60,000 nucleotides of DNA from Apostichopus japonicus (lineage: Eukaryota; Echinodermata; Holothuroidea; Aspidochirotida; Stichopodidae). How positions within the stretch are numbered: the first letter of the stretch is position 1; every line of letters begins with the position of its first letter. Location: contig NC_092564.1 of NCBI RefSeq assembly GCF_037975245.1, positions 3,794,984-3,854,983 on the forward strand, read 5' to 3'. Of the stretch, positions 1 to 58,628 are shown piece by piece. The translations under genes and the position numbers were made by a program. Below the pieces are notes generated by a model. It was not told where the DNA came from. It ran no database searches and saw nothing but the letters and a program-made list of their open reading frames with translations.

Positions 1-2012
1 ATCGGTGGTGTTTTGGGTACTGCATGCTCGATTCAGGCCTATGAATAGTTCTTATGAACAACAATTGCAACTAAGAATTGATTTTCATCGTCTCGTGATA
101 TTTATAGAACCCATTATTCCATTTCACACCAATAACTCCTAAGGCGTCATTTAACCTTTTTTCAAGCCACGTGAATCCAGATTACTTAATACAATGTTCA
201 TGGTGTAAGTGTGAGCGCGTCGCTCTGTGATGTTTTGACCGTTGACAATCATTACTCGATGCGGGACATTCCGGTGGTTACAGTTGATACTCAAATGGCT
301 TCAAATGTTCTGCTTCTTTAGTTACAACCCACATCCTCTTAGTTTTTACATGGCAAAGATATGAATATTTCAAATTTGGGAATATTATTAATGAATCAAG
401 AAACATAAGAGTGAATGATGTCATCCTCATGGTAATTAAACTGTTATGTTTATGATTTCTTTTAAAACATTTAAATCATTTGTCTACGGAGGAAAATGTT
501 AGTTATAGAAAGAATCTTAAAACTTATATAAATAACAATACACATACAATAGGAAAGTAAGGTATTTTAGAACATATGTCATTATGGCAACACAAATCAC
601 CTAAAGTGTAAAGAAAGGTTTACAATCAAATCAACAATATCTCGAGATAGGGAAAATGGACTAAGATGGGCGTTTCAACAAACAGGTGAACTAATTTTGT
701 ATTTAATATTAGTGTTATATTGTCTGTCACCTGCACGGGATCCTTTTACATCCATACTGCTTTACGACTACAGCGTTTACGTTGCTTTCTGCTGCAGTAA
801 TATGAACTAAAATCGTTTTATTTGATGTTAACAGATATCGCCTATCAACGGCGACCTATAAGCTTGGATGAATTATTATCATTTATCAATTATTCCGGAA
901 AGTTTTTCTGAGTTTCTGGAAAGGTAATCATTTGTATAATGTATTATTGCGGTAAGTCATTGCTAAGAATCATCATGTACAACCGTGTACATCGACCACT
1001 TTCATAAGTTTTATGACATCAAATGTGACATAGTTTCATACGAAATTACAGTAAAATCATGTCTAATAAATGAACTTTATGTCGATCATCTATTGATGAA
1101 GTTATAAAAGTTCAAATTGTCTCATTGCTCCGAAAAGATGCTGTCTTTGACAGTAGTTTTTATCAACGTCATTGTAGCTGCGAATGAGATTCCTAGTTCT
1201 TGCGGAGATCCAGTTTCAATTGTCTTGATTATTTGGAACGTCCTGGAGCTTGTAATAACCTTAGGTAAGATAAAAAAGGGAGCTTTCACAAACCCATAAC
1301 TGGAATTGTGATACAGAATGAATGTAGGATCCATTTTGTTGGAACCGTTTTTATCTAGGTAACTTTGTGGTTGGCCACTGAGAGTCGGAGGTCACACTGC
1401 CACACGTCGTTAATCCCCCCCCCCCCGCCCTTCCCCTCAGTTTATCCCCGCTTCACCGTCCCTTCAGTTACTTAGACAAATACCCAAGAAGGGATTCTCC
1501 GAGGGGACATTTCAATTTGTTTTGCAGAGAATTCATAATGACAACGAGGTCGACATCTCTGCCTGAGAAGCTGTTGTTGTGATTAGTTTTAATTGGTCAT
1601 GCATGTCAGTTAGGGGTTGAACATAACTATACAAACAAAATTAAGAACTCCAAGTCAACTCTTTGCCTTCATATTTCTTCTTGGGGGACGGGATCAATAG
1701 GTAACTGTGGGTTGCTTCGTTTGCATTCCTCGATTTTTCTTTTCTTCACTTACTATTGTTCTTCAGGGAATGTCATGCCAAACATGCCAAGGTTTTTCAG
1801 CGTACGTCCTCTTCATAACATTACAACTATTTTAATGTCTAAACTGCATGTTCTCTAATTTGTATTCCTGTTGCGAGAAAGCAATAACGAATGAATAAAT
1901 GAAAATGCTGCATGAGTTAATACTTTGCATTATCTGTGTTTCAGGAGAAATCTTGGTTATAGCTATCCTCCATGTAAAGCTTGCTGGTCTGATCAAATAT
2001 TGGTGCTGCTAG
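1..2012 (+). CDS. 3' end of an upstream paralogue of the LRR/multi-TM receptor gene (partial)
   Basis: Three segments match, in order, the last exons of the complete gene at 4757-51701. Positions 2-70 read VVFWVLHARFRPMNSSYEQ, against VVFLVLHARYRPMKSSYEQ at the end of that gene's large membrane exon. Positions 1138-1264 (127 nt, same length and phase as 50782-50908) read MLSLTVVFINVIVAANEIP, against MLSLAVIFINVLVAANEIP. Positions 1945-2012 encode a final hydrophobic stretch ending KYWCC and TAG. The product would be the C-terminal membrane module of a receptor-like protein. One oddity is the first exon: where the paralogue has CAA|GTAAG, this copy has CAA|CTAAG at 71, so the expected donor is lost. 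The copy could be a pseudogene or could use another donor. The rest lies left of the window. Confidence 0.75.
1138..1264 (+). CDS. Penultimate exon of the upstream paralogue
   Basis: This 127-nt exon is bounded by AG (cgaaaag) and GT (gtaaga), enters in phase 0 and leaves in phase 1. It encodes a transmembrane helix, a short NEIP loop and the start of a second helix. About two thirds of residues match the exon at 50782-50908. Confidence 0.8.
1945..2012 (+). CDS. Last coding exon of the upstream paralogue
   Basis: The acceptor tttcag is followed by GA GAA ATC, which completes a Gly codon and continues in frame for 22 codons to TAG. It starts GEILVIAIL, against GEVICIFLL in the other gene. The tail after the helix is shorter here (KYWCC) than in the paralogue. 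Confidence 0.7.
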
Positions 2013-2334
2013 AAGATCAATGGATGGTGACGTATAAGACTGGAGACATCGGAAGAAATTGAGGACAATTAAAACTACTCCAACTTAATGTACCAAAGAC
2101 GAAACGCTTTGAGATAACACAACATACTTTTTTATTGATGCCCATGTTCCAAAGGCTCTCTTGTATTTGTACAGTAGTACTAACAGGACTTGAAACCTTC
2201 TACATTGATCATCTTTTTTCTTTTCATATTTTCAAGGTGAAATGCTAACAGTGTTGAAACTGATACCCATGCCAACATTAAGTCAACAAGAGGGGCAATT
2301 AAAATTCTGAGTGGCTTTTCAACTCTGTAGAAGA

Positions 2335-2340
2335 AATAAA
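2335..2340 (+). promoter_or_regulatory. Possible polyadenylation signal of the upstream paralogue
   Basis: An AATAAA hexamer lies about 320 bases after the TAG at 2010-2012. Position and orientation fit a 3' UTR end, but the region is AT-rich and a chance match is possible. Confidence 0.3.
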
Positions 2341-4756
2341 CACAGCGTTTCCTGGTTTAAGATTATTGCAAAGTCTGTTATTGTAGACGCCCAATAATGT
2401 GCTGAACGGTGGTCAAGACACACGATGAAGTTCAGCGAAGGAAGATGAAAGAGCCGACTTGACTCTGCACACCTGAACAATTGTCGGAAATGGTAGGCGC
2501 ACAAGTACCTCTATTTTGAAGGAAACAGATAAGGCTGAATTTCCAGAGCAGGAAGGTTTGACTTCCTTCCAACCAACTATAAAGTTATGATTACTCTCTA
2601 GGAACATATCAAAAATAACTGCCAATAATCTTATAACCGCATGTTGCTACCATTTCAGAGCCTTGAATAGATATTCACATTCTTCTGCTGAAGTCCAGTT
2701 AAGAATTGCAGATTTGAAAATTGTTGGTAAAAAATATCAAAATTAAACTTTCTTCACACAGCCAATTTAATTAAGTGCCAATCTTATTTCAAAATAATTC
2801 AGTTCAAAGATAATTGCCCGTATATATATAGTTCAAAACAATTACACGTTGTTCCAGCTCATAATCATCAGAAGTAACTTCCCTACAGCCATAGCTTTAA
2901 CATTTCCCACTCAAGTTGAGGATTATAGTTCCTGTTTCCTGATCAAACAGTCGTTTTGAAATCGTCGTTTACAAAAATAATGCGTGCTATTTTTAAATAT
3001 TCAGTTATCAATCTGACATTCGTTGGCTATATTAAAATTATTATTCATAGTTCAGACTTGGCCTTTTGACTTGGCGGAGGTCGATGTTCATAGCAGACTG
3101 CCGATCATTCCGTTATGATTGTATATTAAACCGTTAGACGATGTTTTTATATCAGACTTTCATATAGCTTCTACAGAAGCCTTGGAATTTTGTTTTTATC
3201 GTCACCTTCGATTAGAGAAAGACACATGCTATTTTGGAGCCGAAATTACACTGCGCCGTTGCAACAGATATAAAGTTAACGAATTATTTAAAATATTTAC
3301 CGTTTACATCACAGCAACAGAGTTTCGAATACTGCAAATATGATGGTCCACTCACCTGGTATGTGCATAGTATTATTTTTTATTTAAGCTTAGGCCAAAA
3401 TTTCTTCATTCTTGAGGCGGAGGAAGAGGGAAAGGTTGGGCTTGCGAGCAGGATCAGGAACAAGCCTCGAAGGGGCAGGATATTTCACTTCGATTTGAGA
3501 AAGCAAATCGCAAAATCACTCAAAGCTTCCCGATAACATGAGACCTCTGCGTTCTATATATCGTACCACAAGTTATAGTATTTTTAGTATTTTAACAACA
3601 CGGTACCGTTCTTTTAGTTACCAGGCCTATATCGTTTAAATTTTTTTTACAGGCCACTTTCTAAATAGTATTGTTAATTTCCCCACAGACTTCTCTTTTA
3701 ACTATACAAAGTGCACCGTTTCATTGTCAAATTGAAGAAGGGTACTTTTCAGTAACAAAGTGAGAAACAATTAATTTATTAAAAGGGCCACTTTTGAGGG
3801 TTTTTCCAAAACTGGAGGGCGGACTCGTTACAGAAACTGCCCCCCTCCACCCTGATAGTTTTATGCTATCCTCATATTTAATCATTTTGCCATCGGTAAA
3901 TTGTATTATCACGTGCTGCAACGTTTTCTTCAATTCTCGATTTATATCAATATGTATTTTAAGGGATTAAATTAAACACACACTGACCGTAATCAATATA
4001 TAAGGTAGCCACGAACGTGTATTATGTATGTGATCAACAGATGCTTGGTAGAAAAATGTCAAGAATTTTCAATATATTATCGTTGTCTGCGATGATTGTA
4101 TAATAACTGTGCACGACGGTTGGTAAGCTTGAGAACAAACTTGCATTAGTTGAAATTATAAAGTTGACTTATTCCATCTCATCGTCATTTCTCTTTGGAA
4201 TAAAGTTCTCCTAAATATGGGATCGAGTTAGGCTAACGGGCCCGGGGCACAATGCAAGTGCAAGTGAAGGCACTCGGTTTGTCCCTCAATATACTCACGA
4301 TAAAATTCAAGTTACCTAGATCCTCAGTAGAGGCAAATTGATGAACATTATTGAAATAAAATGCAAAAGTGTCCCTTTCAGTATACATAATGAAGAAGAA
4401 ACAGAAGTAAGAGGTTCCGTTTCTAAACTGTTGTCTATATCCATTAAAACAATATTGATATGAGATTCCGTCGATAGGCTTGATTAAAATACTCCTATGT
4501 GTGTGATCCATGTACTCCTATGTGTGATTCAAATACCTATGTGTGATTCATATACTCCTTGTGGATGCAACTGTCTACCAAATCAAAGATGAGTCGAGTT
4601 TACTTCGCTCCAATATCAACGGTCGTTTTTCGTAGTATTTCTTGTTTTCCTTCAATTGATTGTGCTTATATTGTTCTTGTTCTTTACTTTTGACAATAAC
4701 CCCTGTTTTGCCCTTTTTGGCATTTTAAAGGTCGTTTGCTGGTCCGATCACTTAGA
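2341..4756. other. Intergenic region between the tandem paralogues
   Basis: No coding region, RNA gene or transposon with recognisable ends was found. The region should contain the promoter and any 5' UTR of the gene starting at 4757. No clear TATA box or untranslated exon could be fixed. A short imperfect triplication of ctatgtgtgattc lies at about 4494-4560. Confidence 0.5.
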
Positions 4757-51701
<46,945 letters not shown>

Positions 51702-51927
51702 AATGAGTTCATGAGCTGAAATATGTATACCTGAACATGATTTTGCCTTTCTTTATAATATTACCTAACTTTTTAACTTTTTCACAGAGTAAAATAATGT
51801 TTCCATAAAGAATGGCTGCATATTCATGAAAATTTTAATACATAGAATCTTGACCGCTGAGAAAACATTGCAAATGTCGGCGGGTTCTAAGGATATATCA
51901 ATAAGAAGATTACAATAGGAATATATA

Positions 51928-51991
51928 AAAAAAAAATAAATAAATAAAAAATAAAAAAAAAATAAAAAAATATATATATATAGATATATAT

Positions 51992-52051
<60 letters not shown>
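51928..52051. repeat. A-rich and (TA)n tract
   Basis: Repeated AAATAAATAAA then TA runs. It ends at the tail of SINE-like copy 2. The AATAAA hexamers could also serve as polyadenylation signals for the receptor gene, but low complexity makes this uncertain. Confidence 0.85.
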
Positions 52052-52059
<8 letters not shown>

Positions 52060-52376
52060 GAAAATCGTAATGAGTTGGAAAATCAAGAACAGTGACAAAA
52101 CTTCCAGCCTCCACCGGGACTCGAACAAGGGCCTCCCGGTTTGTACGCGGACACCCTAACCAACTAGGCCATGGACGCTGAATGTAGGCTATGTCCAGAG
52201 GTTCTAAACCGGTAAGGAAGGTCGTAGTTCCACTGTAGGCGTTTGTCACCTGTATCGAACACTACTAGTTCTGTTTTTGGTGACATATTTTGCCTTACTC
52301 TAGAGATCAAACATGATGCTAACCAATTCGAAAATCATTTGTGATTCCTAAAGCCGGATCTCGAAAGAGATACTTT
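52052..52376 (-). repeat. SINE-like repeat with tRNA-like core, copy 2
   Basis: Reverse complement of the repeat at 21554-21871 with scattered differences. The tRNA-like core is 52105-52180 (76 nt): acceptor-like CAGCGTC against GAGGCTG (6 of 7 pair), A-box TGGCCTAGTTGGTTAGG, B-box GTTCGAGTCCC. Its tail runs into the TA tract at 51968-52051, as in copy 1. Confidence 0.72.
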
Positions 52377-52507
52377 GAACAGAAAAGAAAAAAATACATA
52401 AAAGGAGCTACTTTGATATCTTGATTACCTTGGTGTGACTTGTTCGCACTCATTGGAATTGACATTGTTGAAGTCCATAGGTTGGACGTCACTTAACCCA
52501 TTTCTAT

Positions 52508-52915
52508 TCATATGTTTCTGGTTTTGTCGGCCGGGATGAGCAGTTTGGTAGATTGCTTAATCCTGCTGACGTCTTTTCTGAGTTTGTCTTGGAAATGGTT
52601 GTTGACTTTTTTGAATTTCACGGTCTCGATCATTCGGAGCAAGTCGTCCTCGAACGGCTTCAGTTCTTCGATCTGCGGTGGGCACTTCTTGCTTTTGGAT
52701 CCGAAATTCTCCGAGAGGACTGGGTGGTGCTCGTCATCATCCTCATCTTCCTCCTCGTTGTCTTTGCATGTTTTTAGGAAGAAGGAAGCTTTCCATCTCA
52801 TACGTTTGATGACGTTTTCGACTTTTTCGATGAGTTTCTTCTTGTACGTGTTGGCAGTTGGTATAGAGATGTTCTTCATGGAGTAGTTGAAGCTAACTTG
52901 GTTCGGCTGTTCCAT
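52508..52915 (-). pseudogene. Penelope-like element ORF, N-terminal fragment
   Basis: A 135-residue frame: SMKNISIPTANTYKKKLIEK, VIKRMRWKASFFL, an acidic run, KCPPQIEELKPFEDDLLRMI, and finally LLIPADKTRNI then TGA. This order, especially RWKA.FFL and PADKTRNI, is what precedes the RT domain in Penelope-like elements. RT and the GIY-YIG endonuclease are missing; the frame breaks just where the RT would start. A hammerhead-like motif lies about 150 bases 5' of the ATG on the same strand. The similarity judgement is from memory of the family. Confidence 0.68.
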
Positions 52916-52980
52916 TGTTCCATCTAATTGCAGATAGGCGAGAGTGCTCGACTGACTGGTCAGGAGCGTAGGGAAAGTTG

Positions 52981-53160
52981 GTTGGTTGGCGTCTATCTTG
53001 GCGCAGAGTGCTCAATGTCCGGTGGACAGAGCGAAATATATATTGAGACTATTGGAACTAGTAGTTGTAACTCGCAGTTTCACGCGTTGAGCGATCATCA
53101 GAAAACTGATAGCTTCAAGTTACGCTCCATGTATATATTGGCTCCTCGTCGGGATTACCG
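52981..53160 (-). mobile_element. Penelope-like terminal region (copy C)
   Basis: Carries the segment GTTGGCGTCTATCTTGGCG...GGACAGAGCG shared with 36590-36645 and the hammerhead-like motif C. With the ORF at 52508-52915 it forms the 5' part of a truncated Penelope-like element. Confidence 0.62.
53063..53107 (-). ncRNA. Hammerhead-ribozyme-like motif C
   Basis: Minus strand: AGTTTT (stem I 5'), CTGATGA core, stem II CGC-TCAAC-GCG with U-U at its base, GAAA core, ACT-GCG-AGT stem III, T at the cleavage position, ACAACT (stem I 3', 5 of 6 pairs). Core complete. Located upstream of the Penelope-like ORF on the same strand. Confidence 0.65.
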
Positions 53161-53212
53161 GGGATTATAGGGTTGTTGTTGTATATTGTTTCTCTGTCGG
53201 TGTATCCTGTCG

Positions 53213-53220
<8 letters not shown>

Positions 53221-53278
<58 letters not shown>

Positions 53279-53279
53279 C
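53221..53279. repeat. (TA)n microsatellite
   Basis: TA units preceded by a short GT run, next to the Penelope-like fragment. Confidence 0.95.
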
Positions 53280-53289
53280 TGATTATTAT

Positions 53290-54590
53290 TATTATTTGAC
53301 AAAGGCAGAGAAATTATATTGAAAATCCACGTGTTCTCTAAAAGAAAATATTATTTGACAAAAGCAGGGAAATAAGATATGGCCGGAAATATGTCCTGTA
53401 CGTTGTGACATGGTGCTGACACAAAATGGCGGCACATTAGTCTGCAATAGGGTATCCATCCCCCCCCCCCCTCCTTCTCCTCTGGGCCTCAACATGGCAA
53501 TCGATAGGATCTCCCTCATGCCATCAACTGCTTCCTCACTACGCCAGAGAGGATTACATGGGATATCCTTTGCAGTTCATTGCTTGTTTATATATGCAGT
53601 AAGAGAATATTTTAAGCCCCCTGCTTCTACATGGCAGGAGGGGGGATGTTCTCTTCAAGATAAACTATGTAATTGGACCATCCTTGACTATAGAAATTGT
53701 TTTGGTATGAACAGAGCGACGTAATCTGCTAACAGTTTTGGCACGAGGACATCCATAACATAACCGCAACAGCTACTGATGCAAAATGTGCTGTTACCAT
53801 CACGGGACAGTATCTATAACCGTGCCTAAATGGATGGGGAGGAGAGTGTGTTTCACTTGAAATATAAAGGGGTACATAAACATTTACTAGAGCAAGTGAG
53901 GAGGCACCTGGCGTATATTATAGGCAAGTTGTGAAATGAATGCATTCAAAAAATTTAGAGCCTGGAGGGAGAGGGAAGAGCTGGAAAACAAGGTCTCTTC
54001 GATGTATAGTTTGTCCGTCCCTGTAGCGACATCATTAGGTGTTCAATAAATATATCTGATCCTACGGTACTCATCTGGATGTCAACTAAGTGGGAAATAA
54101 ACAGCACAGTAATAGGATATGAAATAGGGTTTCAAATGTATTCGATGACAACATTATGAGTGTTTTTTTTTCTTGATCCCATATAGAAACAAAGGCAAAC
54201 AACAAAAAGGAAAGACTACTTGTATATATATATAGTTTGAAAAGAATGGAAGAGATAATGACCACATACAAAACAAATGAACATCACTCAGAATAAGACA
54301 AAATAAAAACACATCAGAAATCAAGTAAACCACCCTAGCGGGTATCTACAATATTGCGCTCAGCATATGCAGTTTCATCTACAACCGATCGTACAAAAAC
54401 AGTCAAGGTGAAATTAAAGTATAGTGGAAGCAGGAATTGGAAACTCAAAGTTAATGTGCTCTACACGAAAACTAATGGCGTTTTTATTAAAACGGTGTAT
54501 ATACCGAAAGTTTCAAAGGCTGTAATATTTTAGACGACATGTGATGTAGCCTATCGACATGATGATACAAAAGTAAACTTAACATGTCAC
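53290..54590. other. Intergenic sequence without recognised features
   Basis: No gene or element ends were recognised. A short direct repeat (TATTATTTGACAAAGGCAGAG at about 53290, with TATTATTTGACAAAAGCAGGG at about 53349) and a C11 run at 53461 are visible. Confidence 0.5.
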
Positions 54591-54599
54591 TTTTCCAGA

Positions 54600-55140
54600 T
54601 TTTTGTTTGTGCTACGTTATCTCATGCTTGTAAAATATGAAAATGTGATATGACGAGTAACAAACCGCTGCAGTGTGTTTCTGTCATGATACTTTATCTC
54701 GTGCTGTCATTGTGTTGTATTATGATTTGTGGTGCTGACCACTGTGCTGCTATCACACTATCTCTATGTGTTACTTTGTGCTAGCCTATACATCTTATTT
54801 TACACGTAAAAGTATCCATGTTATATATCACATAGACTGATATTTGTTTCTGTTTATGATACTCTCGCCAGTGCGAGCTTCCCTTCTTATGGTATGAAAT
54901 GCCATGTTCTATTCTATTGGTGTTTTGTGTTATGCTTTATTGTGTTAGGCGTTTTGTTCTGCTGTTATATTTATGCTATGCGTTGTAATGTTATGTCGTG
55001 TTATGCTTATGTTTATGCTTATGCTTGTAAAAATTGCAAAGTTATATGTAATATAGATTGCTTGATGTAATTTTTTCACGATACTCTCACCAGTAAGAAC
55101 GTCTGTATGTTATTATATATGTTGGTATGATTTCTTATAT
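54600..55140. repeat. Degenerate tandem duplication, period about 220 bp
   Basis: GATACTCTCGCCAGTGCGAG at 54861 and GATACTCTCACCAGTAAGAA at 55079 lie in similar surroundings (CTTGTAAAA, GTTATAT, ATAGA). TTATGCT-type T/G-rich sequence fills the space between. Confidence 0.55.
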
Positions 55141-55254
55141 TCTACGGTTGTGATTTGTGATATTTGAGGTAGTAGACTGTGGTGGTAACTTGAAAAATAT
55201 GAGTTTACATTGTACATCGAACCCCTGTTGTCATTTGTTGAGTTTTATTTGCAG

Positions 55255-55315
55255 TTTCTTTAACCACACATCGAACCCTGAAACACTTCTGTCAGCAGTC
55301 GGAACTATTCAACTA
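55255..55315 (+). CDS. Possible isolated exon (unrecognised)
   Basis: After a good acceptor (TTTATTTGCAG) a frame reads FNHTSNPETLLSAVGTIQL to G|GTAAAA. No family was recognised, and no neighbouring exon was found. It may be chance. Confidence 0.2.
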
Positions 55316-55342
55316 GGTAAAATATACGTAAGTATAATGTAA

Positions 55343-58010
55343 GTAACTTACTACAACCTTAAACCAAGACAGCATAAATTTAGATTTTTTCATGACACAT
55401 AAACAATTCATCAATAATATGAAGTGACCGAGATGCCACCTCACAAAGGTTAAATATAGGCAATAGCATTAAACATGAATGTATATATGATATAATTCCA
55501 CAAACCTACAATAAAATATCAGTACTTTTATCATGCAATTAATTATATCATGTAACAATGAAATTCAAATCTGCAAATTTACAATTAATCTTTCTATTTG
55601 TTGGCAAACATGAACAGCAAGTGGCAAATTATGGCTAACATCTACCATCAACTAGTTTCAAAGGCACATCACTGGAAGAAAAAAGATATAAATAAACACA
55701 TCAGGCTCTACATGTGAAACAAAAAATTAAGATCTATTTCAGACGAAAACTTCAAAATATCTTTAAAAAGGTGCATGAAAATGACAAAGAGCACCAGCAT
55801 ATGGCATTACAATATCTTCTGTTAAGTTATAAATATATGCAAAGTGCAAAATACATGTTTCATAGCATTTTACAGTCTATGTGGAAACTGGAATACACAA
55901 CCCTTCTGATTGAATGACATGTCATTATGAATATTGAGTTCTTGAACACTAATTTATACATAAATTAATTTTAACGTACATGTTTTGTATAATGGCCTGG
56001 TTTTTAATTAAAGTCAACTGTAATCACTCATAAGGAAAACTGTATAATCAGTGACATTTACATATTTCAATGCAGCATACAGAATCTAACTAATGAAACT
56101 GCCTCCTTATACCAAATAATTGAATATTCAAGTTTACTACTTCTTTAGTACTTACTCTTAATTTTATGTAATATAAAAGGCTAAAACAGCTTCATAGCCT
56201 GCCTCTTCTCTAATGGAAGGAAATCATTCTTCTTAATTAAGATTATAAGGCACAACAATAAATCCCCAAACCCAACTTGAAAATATACAAGTGCCTCTGG
56301 ATTAAACTAGTAAGTATACTACTACATTCTCAATGGCTTTATATGGCTCAAAGTCTTCTGACAAAAATCAGACGTTTCACCCACACATATCTTATGACAA
56401 ATTTCGATTTACGTTTATGTGCTGTGATCGAAACACTTCAACACTGAGATGATCATAGCAAACCATACTGAAAACTGAAAGCCCCTTACTCTTTACAGCA
56501 GACTATTAGTGTGTCACAAAAAATATTAATAATAATTATAGTAATTAAATTACAGAATGCCCTTGATGGGTGAGATGACTTATTGCACAAACCATTGCTT
56601 GTGCATACCGATAGAAACTTGAGGCATCTATCACACAAGCAGGGACAGAACCATGTATATACAGTATCTGGGGCAGGGAATTAAGTCCCCATAATAAAAT
56701 CAAGGCAAACAACCCCACCCCCACCCCTACCCCCCCCCCCCCACACACACACTTGGCAGAAGTAACGTTACCAAAATTCCTAGAGTACAGTACGTAAATG
56801 TATAACATATATATGCAGTACAACCTCAACAGTAAAAAATTCTACTTTTTTTTCCTTCAAATATAGCACCATTTTGCATCTTAGCGGATAGCACCCTTTT
56901 CCATTTTCTCAAAATTTCTCAAGTGGTGGGCCACTCCTTCCCTGGTTATCACTTCATAGGACCAGTTTCATCTAGATATTCTTGTGGGTATAGAAAGTTG
57001 ATTTACTCTCCGCTACTTTACATTATCTCAGAAAAGTTTGCCTGGATGGTGTAATAATGTATCTTATGGAGTAGTAAAAATCATATAACAATTACTGGAA
57101 ATATTGAGAATTTTGATCACTTCTTTGGTATTTATATGAAACTTCAATAGTTCCTAACAGTATTCAATAGCACTAAATCTATATTGTAGCATTACAATGG
57201 ATACTACATGTAGTTTAAACTGAAAGCCTGCTTTGGTACAAACACAAGTGATGATACAGTAGTAGTTACATAAGGTTTACAAAGCATCTTCCAATAATTT
57301 TTACCAAGAGGAAAAGCTGTTACTCTTTATAGGCCATAAATATTACCCCAGAGTATGCTTGAAAGTGTAACATGTTCAAACTTCAAAAAAGAGTTTACCA
57401 CCCCACCTTCAAAGCATTTCTCTCTCCCTCATAAGCCTTTTTGTTGTCTATTAAAGTTAATATTTCCTATATGTCAGGGAGTAATCTAGAGGTGTTCAGA
57501 GGTTTAAGAAATTACTTTTAAGAATGTTTTATTAAATTGTTGGCCAGCTATGTCAAACCGTGTCTTTACAATTGATTCCAGTCAAATTTATCAACTTATT
57601 TAATGGTTGAAGAAAGATATTATGGTTGAAATCCCTACGCAATATATCCTGATTCCCCAATTGTCTTGCTCAAGCGTGGGATGTAATTTTCACAGGGTTT
57701 AACAAGAAACAAACCCTTGGATTTTTATTTTAGAATTTTTGAATGTATGAATGGAATTTTGATTTGTTCCAATGGTTGTGAGGTTGCTGTGTTTTAAAAT
57801 TGCCATCTGATTCATTATGCCATCCTGCTGAATAATAGTTGGAACATAAATTTACAATTTTAAACCATTGAGAGCCTGTCAGTAAATAATGGATAGTTTT
57901 AGCAGAACTTTACATAAAGTAAGACTGCCCATTGTCTTGTATAATCAACACGTCATTAAATGGAAGCCTTGTAGTACTTTGAATACAACCCACTATCTTG
58001 CTTCTTTACT
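55343..58010. other. Sequence downstream of the TMEM169-like gene
   Basis: No coding or repeat element recognised apart from a C-rich run at 56707-56755. Part is likely the 3' UTR of the minus-strand gene ending at 58011. Confidence 0.45.
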
Positions 58011-58628
58011 TTAAAAATGCTGAGGGGAAGGTTGAAGACTTGTGTTTTCTTTGGTAGTTTCAACGTTATCAAATTCATCAGTTTGCATGATGACAGTCTC
58101 ATACGGGCAGCATTGTTGTAGACCGATCTTCAGACAAAGTTTGGCATACGCACCTCTTTCCAAGTCACAGACATCATACTTCCAGCGGTAGATATCCCAC
58201 GATATATGTTTCACGGCTGTATAAACAGATATCACAAGCACTGCCAGAAGTAAAGCAGGTGGGAAAATGAATATCAATAGAGGGCAGAGAGTCACACGAT
58301 GGAGGAAAGTTTTCTCATCGTAAAAGTGAAGGAAGATGTTGTACCAAGTAAGTACTCCAAGGTAAACATTATAAAAAAACTGCACATGTAAATACCAGAG
58401 GAGAACAGCATATTGAGAGCAGAACAATATGAGGCCCTGAGCTACCAGTGAATGCCCATCTGGATGAAAGGTTTTGGATATTACTTGTCTCAGCATCAGT
58501 GTTTTCCATAGTCGACATTGAGAGTATTGTCGGATGTTGCTTCAGACAGACGATACATTTGAGAAGGATAGCTGAGACTTCATCTGTAATGTTGTAGGGC
58601 CTCGTTAAATTCTCAACGGTGAATTTTC
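58011..58628 (-). CDS. TMEM169: TMEM169-like transmembrane protein, last exon (frameshifted)
   Basis: The minus strand encodes the C-terminal half of a TMEM169 family protein: LTWYNIFLHFYDEKTFLHRV, CPLLIFIFPPALL, ISWDIY, then DLERGAYAKLCLKIGLQQCC and PYETVIM, matching the family's TWYNIF, ERTF.H, SW, D.EKG...LC..LGL.DCSPY pattern. It has two hydrophobic segments; function is unknown. Upstream, a second frame (to the acceptor CCTTTAG at 58629) continues the homology with GPHIVLLSICCSPLVFTCAV. The two frames meet at an A7 run (58373-58379), so one extra base separates them, either a sequencing error or a real disruption. The ATG at 58496 is therefore not a true start. Earlier exons lie outside the window or were not recognised. 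Confidence 0.85.
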
